The notes below the pieces were generated by a model, which was not told where the DNA came from, ran no database searches, and saw only the letters and a list, made by a program, of their open reading frames with translations. This document shows positions 1 through 8,865 of a DNA stretch of 64,000 nt, in pieces. The position numbers and the translations under genes are program-made. This DNA is from Komagataella phaffii GS115. Lineage: Eukaryota; Ascomycota; Pichiomycetes; Pichiales; Pichiaceae. Positions within the stretch are counted from its first letter, which is position 1, and each line of letters starts with the position of its first letter. The stretch lies in NCBI RefSeq assembly GCF_000027005.1, contig NC_012965.1, positions 1,537,001 through 1,601,000 of the forward strand. The letters run 5' to 3'.

Positions 1-3000
1 ATGACAATTGAACACGTCTGGGTATTGCTTCTCCTGGCCAGAGCATCTATTTGTTTTGTCAAAGAGATCATTCCCACCAAGAAAAGAAATCCTGACGTTG
101 ACAAATCTGTTGAAATTTCATCAAAATCTGCTGCTATCGAAATTCAAGTGGGTACAGTACTTGTATTATTTTCGTTACCATACGATGAAAAACTATTGTG
201 CGCATTCGATCTTGTGCAAATTGTGAAAAAACAAGATGAGCCTGATTTTTCTATGAGTGCTTTCACGATGCGACTATTTGTCCCTAATCCTTTGGTAATG
301 GAGTCTTGGATAAGTATAGTCCAGCTCAAGGAGAATTTCATCAGTACGTGTTTCAAAGAAGAGGACCAGCCGCTGGTCACAATAGAGACATCGTCTGTGG
401 ATATCTCAGTTCCCGAATATTTCCTAGTTTATAAACTCTTGGACAATGCTGTCAACTTTTTCAAGTCTGCTTTGCAAATAAATTTGAATTTCAAAGGATT
501 CGAACTTGACGATTTCAAGCTGAAACTATTAGAGATGCCGAAATTATTACCACATCCCAAGAAGCCACTCAGAATGCCAAAAGTGAGGTTGAAATCTAAA
601 GCCTTTGGCCTATTCCTTCTCGATGATCCTTTTGAAGCCGAGATTACGATAATCTATAAAATTGGACTTATGGAAAGTAGATCACGAATACTTAAAATGA
701 AAAAGTATGAAGAAATGAGAAATCAACTATGGTCCGAGTTCAATTCTAAATGTGAACGAGAAAGGAGAGAATTCGAAGAACTGGGTAACTCACATGATGA
801 AGACTCACAGGCAAATATAAATCAGGTGAATGAAGCTCTCGAATTGGAATCTCGTCTTGAAAAGATCAAGATGAAATTGCTGGCCAATATAAGTAAATCT
901 TGGATCGACAGAATCAGCAAATGCAAACGAGATAGGGAAAAATCTGCTTCATCCAAGATGTACCAATTTAACGTCAATAGTTCTGAAGTCTCTAACGAAC
1001 TACTTGAAAGGTACAATATCATGAGTTCACCAAGTATGCTACCTTTGTTTGCTTTAGCTTTTGCAGAATTGGACTTGGTCATTGGAAAGCCAAAAGGGTT
1101 TGAGCTTGATGACTACGCTGATTTCCTTTACAAAACAGGCAAAGGAATACCACTGGACACTCAATACTCAACATTAATACCGTTAAATATTGACTTAAAA
1201 AGCTCCAACATATCTATCAGGCTACGGGATTTTCCCCTACCTATGCTACTGTTGGACTGTGATGAAGACGATCCAATTCAAATAGAAGGAGATTGCATCA
1301 TTGGTGAGCAAATGAATACCCCTGACGAGTTTAGATGGGTAAAAGTTCCCTTCGTTGAGGAGCTCAAGTGTGATATTGTTTCTGACTCTGCGTATGGAAT
1401 TAAAGTACCAAGAACTCTAACAAATATCAAGACCTATACGAATTTGAAGGTGAAAGTGAATAGTAACAGGCCTTCTATTCTCACTTGGGGAAAATCACAT
1501 CAACCTGCACTTTCGTATGCAATGTCTATTTTTGAGGTGTTTACCAAGCCTCCGATTGATATCTCTCCTAAGATTGGATTTTGGGATAAGATGAGGCTGT
1601 CACTGCATGGAATGGTGGATTTTGATTTCAAAGGAGATTTGAGTTTGATTATTAAGGGCTCTTTGAGTCCATATAGTTTGGTTGGGAGTGGTGCAGGTTT
1701 TGCCTTTACGTGGTCTAAAAACGTAAACTTGAAAATCAATCATTCTCCTCTGCCCGAAGAATTGGTCGTTGTGACTAGTAAGGAGTTCAAGATTGGTGTT
1801 CCCAACTTTGCCATTGTCCAATGCGACGAGTGGTCAAATAGGTTGAGCAGAAGGTCTACACCATTTACCTTTGACAAGGTAATTATCAAAATGAGCAGTG
1901 ATGAAGTTAAGTGGAATTGGGGACTAATGTTTGAACAGGAAGCAGATTCTAGTTTCTACTCCATCCCCGGGTTCAAACAAAGAACAACTGTTTTTAAGCC
2001 TCATTATGAGGTCAGATTGAAACATCCCTCATTTTTCAAGAACAAGTCAGAAAAAATTGACTGGGATGCTTATCATGGGTTCAGAAGCAAATATACACAT
2101 ATGGCAATATCTGTGGAATCTAGTAGGGGAGAGAAGGTGTACAACTCTGTTCACCTATCACCGGTTGCTTTTGCGCATTTCTTTGAATGGTGGGGATTGT
2201 TTCACAATAGTATTTCTACACGGACAAGAGAGAATACCATTCTTGGAACATCAAACGGCAAGGTGACTGCAAACGCTAATACGCGGTTAATGACCATCAA
2301 GTACCAGATGATTCTCAAACCGCTCTATATTTCTCATGTTTATCGCCATACGGATAGTGAAGACCTGAAGTCAAAGAACAAGGTCGCTTTCACTGGCCTA
2401 AAAGCTCATGTTGAATCGTTCACTATGGATCTACATCAAAGAAAGGAGGAAACCAGAATCCTAAACGAGATTCTCAATTTTTGCAAAAGGGATTGGCACT
2501 TCAAAATGTATCAGGGAGAACTAGATTTCACTGAAACGTACATAAAAGTTATATCCGCAGTGTTCAATGAGAATGCTCTAGAAAGTTATGTGGCTTCCTC
2601 CCTTGGGTTGCAAAAATCGAACTCATTCAACATTCCAGGTCCAGCTGAGCCCAATCCTTGTAACGAGGAGAATATCAATTCGTCGTGGGTGGATGACGAC
2701 GACTTTATCGAGTTGCATGCTCCTGAGTTAACCTCAAATAAGCCTCGTTTGAAGATGATAACTGTTGCTTACTCTCCGAGATTTTCTTACTTTCGACAAC
2801 TGAGAACTAGTAATGAGGTAGAGTATCCGTTCGGCCAAGAGAGATCTCATAATTGCTTAATCGGACAAAATCATCCTGAATATACTCAGGAAGAATTGGC
2901 TCGAGAACGGGCTAAGGAGTTTGAGGAGCATATTCGGTGTAACGAGGAAAAACTTATGGAGTTGGGAAAGCTTCCATCTCATGACCCCCGTTTGGTTTTA

Positions 3001-5499
3001 GATCTCGTCGAAAAGAATCGAAGTTTCAAACAAAGGCTTGAAACGATACAAGGTATGATCATGGATCTTGAAGACTTATGTGTTCATCAGTACCAATGTA
3101 CAGACGACACTCAATTGACACCAACTAGTACCAGTAAGTCCATTTTTCGGGATATGATGGATACTTCTAATGTCAACATCTCTTCAACGTTTAATAATCG
3201 ATTTATAATCCACAACATGAACTTAAAATGGAATGAGGAAATCCGAGATTTGATTCTCCAATATATATATCGGATAGAGGATAGACTATCTGCTGTTTTT
3301 GATTTGAGTCGGAAAGCTGTCAAGTTAGCGGAGGAATTTATGAATAACTCGTTTCCAACAGAAGCGAAGCATTCAGAAGCTGAAGAATTTATGGACGCCC
3401 CGTTCGAAGTTTGTGATGAAAAACTAGCACATTTCGAATCAATTCTTAGAGCCTTGAATGACGACGAACAGTCATACACAGACCAATATTTATTTAAAAT
3501 CATCTCGCCTCAAATCCAACTTACATCGGTAAAGGATCTGGACAATTGTGTTTTGGTGACTTCAAGAGACATTTCACTGAGTGTGGTAACAATACTGGGA
3601 TCAGATAGTACTGAAGTTGGTTTTAATGCTGCATATGATATCGTTGAACGGAGATATGGTATTCAGTTAGAAGAGGCTCTGTACTATGTTTTGAATAAGC
3701 AGAAGTTTTACGATAAGGACTACGGATATTTCCATTTTGAAGAAGGTACGTCCTGGCCACCATTTTTGGGTTTTGAAATGTGCTATGATGGATCGCCACT
3801 CAAGTCAGGATTGGTGGTTGAAAAGACTTCCATTGCCTTGATATGCTGGAAACCTAATCCTTTACATTTTGACAAAGAGAGTCGGGCGACAAAGAGAGAC
3901 ACAATCAAAGTTTGGTTTCCCACACTAACTGTAAATGCTACTTCAACTCAATACTATGCTGTGTATACCATAGTGAATAAGGTTTTCCTTCATGTTGATT
4001 ATGAAAGAAGCAAAACGCAAAACAGGCTTCGCAACACATTAGCTTTCAACAGCGATTTTGAGGGACTTGGCCAAGTTGATAACAGGGTTAATAACTTGCA
4101 GCGTGAGATAGCAATGTTAAAGAATCTGAAGCTTTATATGAATTTGATAAAATCGCTCTTGCCACAACAAGATAGGGATAAGGTGTTGTGGTTAAACATC
4201 GAGAACAAAAGACTATCGTTGGAACTATTCTACCTGATGCAGGTCGTGAAGGATCTGACGGGTCCAAACAAGTCTTCTTCTGAAGGTCGTAACTTCTTCA
4301 TTTTTACCGATCAACTTATTATTCATTTACTTGATGAAGACGCTAAGCCATTTGTGGATGTGGGAATAGCCAGCTCTTACTTTGTAAGAAGCCAGTCTAC
4401 GAATGGTGCCAACAATAGTAAGATTGTAATTCATCTGATCCAAGCTTTTAATTTACGTAAGGGTGCAAGATATCCCGAAGCGTTGGCGCCATTAATAGGC
4501 AATGAAGTGTCCGACCTTCCCAATTGCAAGGAGGCTGAACCGATGTTCCTGATAACTTGGAGGATGGGAAAGCCAGTAGGCCAAATCACAGTGATTGAAA
4601 AGTTCGAGTTTGAAATTCAACCTTTGAAGATTCAAGTTGACCACACCACAGCCAGGCAGGTTTACACTTTTGTTTATCCAGGCACAGAAGATTCTGCCGA
4701 AGAAGACGAAGAGGACGCTATTAATGATGATCAAGATTCAGACATACCTGATTCAGCTTCTATTTTATCATCTGCTGCTTCAATTGAATCCTCAAAAAGC
4801 GGTAATTCCAAACCAAAGAAAGGCTCAATACTCTCGTTTCTTAAGAAGAAAGGAAACGGTCTCAAGAATGACAGCCACAGCTCAGTCTCTTCGTTATTGG
4901 ATTCTCCGTCTACCATCAGATCAAGTAGCATGGATTTGAGTCCAAGATCGTCTGAGATTGGCTCTAGAATCGATTTAACAGGTAGTGATGTTGACCATGG
5001 TGTATCTCAAATGTTGAAAAGATCTGCAGAGTACGCCGTGATAAACAAAGCAGAAATCCGTCCCACTACCCTCTCTATCAGTTTCAAAGGGACTGGAGCG
5101 TTGGCGTTGGCAGATGTTGAGAATCTGACTATCAAGATTCCTAAACTGACCTACTTCAACAAATTATGGAGCAGTGAAGAGTTTTTCCTGAATTTCAAAA
5201 AGGATGTGGTCAAGGTTGTGTTTAATCACACTGGCAAAATTATAGGAAACAAATTGTCCTCACACAAACACTCCAAGCCTCTTGAGAAAACTTTGCCTCA
5301 ACTTTCGAACTTTGAGACGTACGTCCCAATTGAGGATCTACAAGAGAAGATAATAACAGACGAAAATACTAGACACAATATGGAGGCTTCCAATCGTGGT
5401 CTAGAGATCAGAGGAAAGAGACGAATCAAACCCTTAGGGCCGGAATTATTGGAGCCAGTAATTCGTCCTTCACCCAACCATAAACACTCTAATACGTAG
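1..5499 (+). CDS. FMP27: FMP27/Hobbit-family bridge-like lipid transfer protein, 5' end outside window
   Basis: The reading frame is open from the first base and encodes 1832 residues. Yeast Fmp27 and its paralogue YPR117W are about 2500-2600 residues, so several hundred N-terminal residues should lie upstream; the ATG at base 1 is probably an internal methionine. The diagnostic motif GFWDK is visible at about residues 525-530, inside the conserved block that names the FMP27 GFWDK domain. Long beta-rich stretches alternate with charged helical segments (about 225-310 and 960-1035). An acidic, serine-rich segment lies near 1560-1660 and is followed by a conserved-looking C-terminal part. Family members (Hobbit/BLTP2) form long hydrophobic grooves at ER-plasma membrane contact sites and are thought to move lipids. 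I cannot separate FMP27 from its paralogue by sight. Confidence 0.82.
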   Translation: MTIEHVWVLLLLARASICFVKEIIPTKKRNPDVDKSVEISSKSAAIEIQVGTVLVLFSLPYDEKLLCAFDLVQIVKKQDEPDFSMSAFTMRLFVPNPLVMESWISIVQLKENFISTCFKEEDQPLVTIETSSVDISVPEYFLVYKLLDNAVNFFKSALQINLNFKGFELDDFKLKLLEMPKLLPHPKKPLRMPKVRLKSKAFGLFLLDDPFEAEITIIYKIGLMESRSRILKMKKYEEMRNQLWSEFNSKCERERREFEELGNSHDEDSQANINQVNEALELESRLEKIKMKLLANISKSWIDRISKCKRDREKSASSKMYQFNVNSSEVSNELLERYNIMSSPSMLPLFALAFAELDLVIGKPKGFELDDYADFLYKTGKGIPLDTQYSTLIPLNIDLKSSNISIRLRDFPLPMLLLDCDEDDPIQIEGDCIIGEQMNTPDEFRWVKVPFVEELKCDIVSDSAYGIKVPRTLTNIKTYTNLKVKVNSNRPSILTWGKSHQPALSYAMSIFEVFTKPPIDISPKIGFWDKMRLSLHGMVDFDFKGDLSLIIKGSLSPYSLVGSGAGFAFTWSKNVNLKINHSPLPEELVVVTSKEFKIGVPNFAIVQCDEWSNRLSRRSTPFTFDKVIIKMSSDEVKWNWGLMFEQEADSSFYSIPGFKQRTTVFKPHYEVRLKHPSFFKNKSEKIDWDAYHGFRSKYTHMAISVESSRGEKVYNSVHLSPVAFAHFFEWWGLFHNSISTRTRENTILGTSNGKVTANANTRLMTIKYQMILKPLYISHVYRHTDSEDLKSKNKVAFTGLKAHVESFTMDLHQRKEETRILNEILNFCKRDWHFKMYQGELDFTETYIKVISAVFNENALESYVASSLGLQKSNSFNIPGPAEPNPCNEENINSSWVDDDDFIELHAPELTSNKPRLKMITVAYSPRFSYFRQLRTSNEVEYPFGQERSHNCLIGQNHPEYTQEELARERAKEFEEHIRCNEEKLMELGKLPSHDPRLVLDLVEKNRSFKQRLETIQGMIMDLEDLCVHQYQCTDDTQLTPTSTSKSIFRDMMDTSNVNISSTFNNRFIIHNMNLKWNEEIRDLILQYIYRIEDRLSAVFDLSRKAVKLAEEFMNNSFPTEAKHSEAEEFMDAPFEVCDEKLAHFESILRALNDDEQSYTDQYLFKIISPQIQLTSVKDLDNCVLVTSRDISLSVVTILGSDSTEVGFNAAYDIVERRYGIQLEEALYYVLNKQKFYDKDYGYFHFEEGTSWPPFLGFEMCYDGSPLKSGLVVEKTSIALICWKPNPLHFDKESRATKRDTIKVWFPTLTVNATSTQYYAVYTIVNKVFLHVDYERSKTQNRLRNTLAFNSDFEGLGQVDNRVNNLQREIAMLKNLKLYMNLIKSLLPQQDRDKVLWLNIENKRLSLELFYLMQVVKDLTGPNKSSSEGRNFFIFTDQLIIHLLDEDAKPFVDVGIASSYFVRSQSTNGANNSKIVIHLIQAFNLRKGARYPEALAPLIGNEVSDLPNCKEAEPMFLITWRMGKPVGQITVIEKFEFEIQPLKIQVDHTTARQVYTFVYPGTEDSAEEDEEDAINDDQDSDIPDSASILSSAASIESSKSGNSKPKKGSILSFLKKKGNGLKNDSHSSVSSLLDSPSTIRSSSMDLSPRSSEIGSRIDLTGSDVDHGVSQMLKRSAEYAVINKAEIRPTTLSISFKGTGALALADVENLTIKIPKLTYFNKLWSSEEFFLNFKKDVVKVVFNHTGKIIGNKLSSHKHSKPLEKTLPQLSNFETYVPIEDLQEKIITDENTRHNMEASNRGLEIRGKRRIKPLGPELLEPVIRPSPNHKHSNT

Positions 5500-5765
5500 G
5501 TTACTTTAGTTTTTAAGGTATAATTGAGATGAATTTACTTATTACCTAAAGCCTTCCAGACTTCATCTATTCTTGGATGCATGAAGGGTAAGGTGTACAT
5601 CCGCAAGCCTTCGCGAAACTTTGCCCAGAGATATATTTGAAAGTGACCCTACCCGACCTTCCGTCACTCCTACCAACCAAAGACCAATTCCACCTTCAGC
5701 ATAAACCGTAATTGACCCCAATTGAAGACCTGTTATAAAGATTGCATCCAGTTTTATTTGCAAAA

Positions 5766-8528
5766 ATGTCTTTGCTCAACAACTTGATCTCTAAAGCTTC
5801 ACAGCTATCAATTTTCGACAAACAGCCAACAGAGAAGCGACTTAGTAAAGACGAGTTGTTTTGCAACGAGTATCATATAAGCCAGGGAGAAACCATTGTA
5901 GATGAGTGTGCTGCAGAATTGGCGATTGAGAATAGTTTCAATAAGAATTTCCCCGAAGTACCACTGGAATCAAATCTAAGTCAATTGCGTTTTCTTTCTG
6001 GTAAAGTGTATCTTTCACAGCATTTCCTAATATTCAGAGACACATATGACAGACAATCCGGATGCCTAAAACTTCATTTATCCATGGTCAAACAACTGAA
6101 ACGTCTTCCCAGTCGGAATTATCTCTTTCTTTTGAGCATCTTGACGTATAACGACCTACGCATCACGATTCAGTTTGTTGGAATTCGGTCACATTGTGAA
6201 CAATTTAGTTACAACCTGAAAACGTGCTTGACAAAAAATTTGAAAGCTACTCCAGAATTGGTCCCATTTCTGGAAACCCTCTACAGTGAGTTCCTACTAA
6301 GCAAGAATGGTAGCAGCAGGATGGACATTGTGACCCCTCCTCCCGGCGGTCTGGGACTAATTTTCAAATTTCCGGGGGATCCTGTGAAACTTCAAAATAG
6401 AATCAAGACAAAGGCTTGGTGGAATTATTTGAAAAGAAACGGTCGCAACCTGTGTATCAACTTTGACAAGAGTTTTCTTCGACTCATAAATGTCGGTTTA
6501 CCCAACAGATTGCGAGGGGAAATATGGGAGTTGAGTTGTGGTTCCATCTACGACAGATATATGAACTCCCACGAATATACCGACCTACTAGCTAAAAACC
6601 AAGGGAAAAGTTCAATTGCCATTGATGAAATTGAAAAAGATTTGTACCGATCTTTACCCGAATACAATGCATATCAGAATCCAGAGGGAATTAATCGCTT
6701 AAGAAGAGTATTAACTGCTTATTCATGGAAAAATCCGGAAATCGGTTATTGCCAAGCAATGAATATTGTGGTTGCTGCCATGTTGATTTACATGTCTGAG
6801 GATCAGGCATACTGGTGTCTAGACAAGCTTTGTGGACAGATCATTCCTGGATATTACTCCAAGACCATGTATGGCGTTCTGCTGGATCAGAAAGTTTTTG
6901 AAAGTTTAGTTGAGAAAACACTTCCAATGATGCATCAGCATTTCAACAAGCACGATATTCAGCTGTCGATTGTCTCTTTACCATGGTTTATGTCTTTATT
7001 TCTCAACACGATGCCGTTGATTTATGCCTTCAGAATAATGGACATTTTCTTTTTAAATGGTCCAAAAACATTGCTGCAGGTTGCGTTAGCTGTTGTGAAG
7101 ATAAACGGGGAGAAGCTGCTGGAATGTGAAGACGATGGTGAATGCATCGCAGTATTCAAAGATTTTTTTCACAGTCTAGATGAGCATATTCCTGATATTC
7201 ATTACAAGAACAAGACCAGGTTCCAGGAGCTACTGGTAGTTGCTTTCAGAGAGTTCTCTCATATTTCTGACGAGACCTTTGTACAGTATCGAACTAAGAA
7301 TAGAAATGAGGTTATTTCTGGAATAGAATCTTATCTGAAAAAGGCCCAATTGAGAAAACTACCTAAAACTCCAAACTTGAAAGAGGAACACTTATCGAAT
7401 GTTTATGATAGATATGTCTCAGTACTGAACAACAACTATGTGGAAGTTGGATCTGATTCCTCAGTTATGAATTTCAAAATGTTTGCCAAGTTCATGGATG
7501 GCCTTGTTGACTGGATAAACCTAGAAGAGAAAGAAAACATTGCTCAACAAAAGAGTTTTTTGATTAAATTATTTAAAAACTGGAGGTCGGATGAAGAAAC
7601 CGGACTCACATTGGAGAATATCGCCGTTGGAATGAATAAACTGATGGAACATGATCTTATGACCTCTATATCTAACTTTTTTGAGATATACGACGTTAAC
7701 GGCACAGGGAAAGTTGATCGTGACGGCATATTGCAAATTTCTGAAGATCTAATTTTCTTGACCACACCATGGAGGGACGGATATCTTTTTGACGAGATAA
7801 CAAACAAAGCAATAGAATCAAAAATTGCCGAAAAGATAGTTGAGAAGAGGAAGAATTTTGACTCCTCAGATGAGATCAGTATTCCATCGGAAATGAATTT
7901 TGATAAGGAAAAGTGGGTTCATGAGCAATCCCAGAGGTATCTTTCTTTGACTAGTAACTTTTTGCATCGAGCTTTCGAATACGCATTACCAGAGGAGGAG
8001 AACGTTGATTTGATTGAGTTGGAAGAAAGTGAGGGATCTGAAAAGAAATCTGTTATAGCTAATCCTGCGTTGAACCCTTCAGCACCCGTATACTTGAACC
8101 TGCCAACTTTTAGAATGGTTGTTTTGGCTGACGAAACCTCCGAACTTTTTTTCACCAGAACATTTAAGCAGTCAATTCACTTGGATCAAAAGGTAGAAAA
8201 GGGCTCTACCAATGTTCGTGACTTATTTAACAACATCCTGGCTGATGGGCGTAGGGTTGCAGTTGAAGTTCGCCGAAGAATAAACTCCGATCACACTTCT
8301 AGATCTAGCGAGAAAAGCCAGGGAAGCAACACTGGAGCTTACAATGAAGAGGATGACGATTTCACAGCTAATGATAACAATGAGGATAATGATTACCTGT
8401 TGAACAATGCTGAGGCAAATGTTCTGAATGATAGCATCCCAGTTGAGAAGGGAGATAAAGCATTCTTACAGCATATTGACCACCAAATCGGTTCTGACCA
8501 AGAAGGAGAAAAGGTGATCGATTTTTAA
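5766..8528 (+). CDS. MDR1: GRAM-TBC-EF-hand Rab GTPase-activating protein (Mdr1/Gyp2)
   Basis: The 920-residue product has a GRAM-like domain near residues 45-130, a TBC Rab-GAP domain from about 243 and an EF-hand-like loop at about 641 (DVNGTGKVDRDG). The TBC fingers are both present: the arginine finger in IEKDLYR (about 289) and the glutamine finger in GYCQ (about 326), so the protein should be an active GAP. This order and length match yeast Mdr1/Gyp2 (950 aa), which acts on Ypt6 and related Rabs in Golgi/endosome traffic. The C-terminus is acidic and low in complexity. The frame is open back to a TTG at 5742, but the first ATG is at 5766 and has an A-rich upstream context typical of yeast starts. 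It lies 266 bp downstream of the FMP27-like gene on the same strand. Confidence 0.9.
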   Translation: MSLLNNLISKASQLSIFDKQPTEKRLSKDELFCNEYHISQGETIVDECAAELAIENSFNKNFPEVPLESNLSQLRFLSGKVYLSQHFLIFRDTYDRQSGCLKLHLSMVKQLKRLPSRNYLFLLSILTYNDLRITIQFVGIRSHCEQFSYNLKTCLTKNLKATPELVPFLETLYSEFLLSKNGSSRMDIVTPPPGGLGLIFKFPGDPVKLQNRIKTKAWWNYLKRNGRNLCINFDKSFLRLINVGLPNRLRGEIWELSCGSIYDRYMNSHEYTDLLAKNQGKSSIAIDEIEKDLYRSLPEYNAYQNPEGINRLRRVLTAYSWKNPEIGYCQAMNIVVAAMLIYMSEDQAYWCLDKLCGQIIPGYYSKTMYGVLLDQKVFESLVEKTLPMMHQHFNKHDIQLSIVSLPWFMSLFLNTMPLIYAFRIMDIFFLNGPKTLLQVALAVVKINGEKLLECEDDGECIAVFKDFFHSLDEHIPDIHYKNKTRFQELLVVAFREFSHISDETFVQYRTKNRNEVISGIESYLKKAQLRKLPKTPNLKEEHLSNVYDRYVSVLNNNYVEVGSDSSVMNFKMFAKFMDGLVDWINLEEKENIAQQKSFLIKLFKNWRSDEETGLTLENIAVGMNKLMEHDLMTSISNFFEIYDVNGTGKVDRDGILQISEDLIFLTTPWRDGYLFDEITNKAIESKIAEKIVEKRKNFDSSDEISIPSEMNFDKEKWVHEQSQRYLSLTSNFLHRAFEYALPEEENVDLIELEESEGSEKKSVIANPALNPSAPVYLNLPTFRMVVLADETSELFFTRTFKQSIHLDQKVEKGSTNVRDLFNNILADGRRVAVEVRRRINSDHTSRSSEKSQGSNTGAYNEEDDDFTANDNNEDNDYLLNNAEANVLNDSIPVEKGDKAFLQHIDHQIGSDQEGEKVIDF

Positions 8529-8658
8529 GAAGTATATATTAGCAAAAAAATAATATTCTTAGAGGAAACGCATAATCTACATATATTAAAGTGTAAAGTG
8601 TAAGGAAGACGTAGTATGTTTTGATAATGGGCCCATGGATGAAAAGTTGTTATAACTT

Positions 8659-8665
8659 GCGGATT

Positions 8666-8696
<31 letters not shown>

Positions 8697-8749
8697 AAAC
8701 TTCGGTCTCAATAATCTGAAGGTCCTGTGTTCGATCCACAGAATTCGCA
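8659..8749 (+). tRNA. tRNA-Phe (GAA) with an 18-nt intron
   Basis: The sequence reads as a yeast tRNA-Phe: acceptor GCGGATT/AATTCGC, anticodon GAA in the loop CTGAAGA, and a TTCGATC T-loop. The 5' half is 8659-8695, the intron 8696-8713 (after the base next to the anticodon, as in yeast tRNA-Phe) and the 3' half 8714-8749. The intron contains CTTC, which can pair with the anticodon region as known for pre-tRNA-Phe. The gene ends in A and is followed by a T-run that serves as RNA polymerase III terminator. It is identical over all 91 bp to the copy at 27647-27737. Confidence 0.97.
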
Positions 8750-8757
8750 TTTTTTTT
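8750..8757 (+). terminator. RNA polymerase III terminator of tRNA-Phe
   Basis: An uninterrupted run of T begins directly after the last base of the tRNA-Phe gene, which is the usual Pol III stop signal. Confidence 0.8.
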
Positions 8758-8865
8758 ATATCCTAAGTTCAAACGATTTGGTAAGGGATAATAATGGCAC
8801 CATGTAATAGCTATCTAATAATTAATTGATTAATTAAAACAAGGATATGATAGTATGTAATAGTA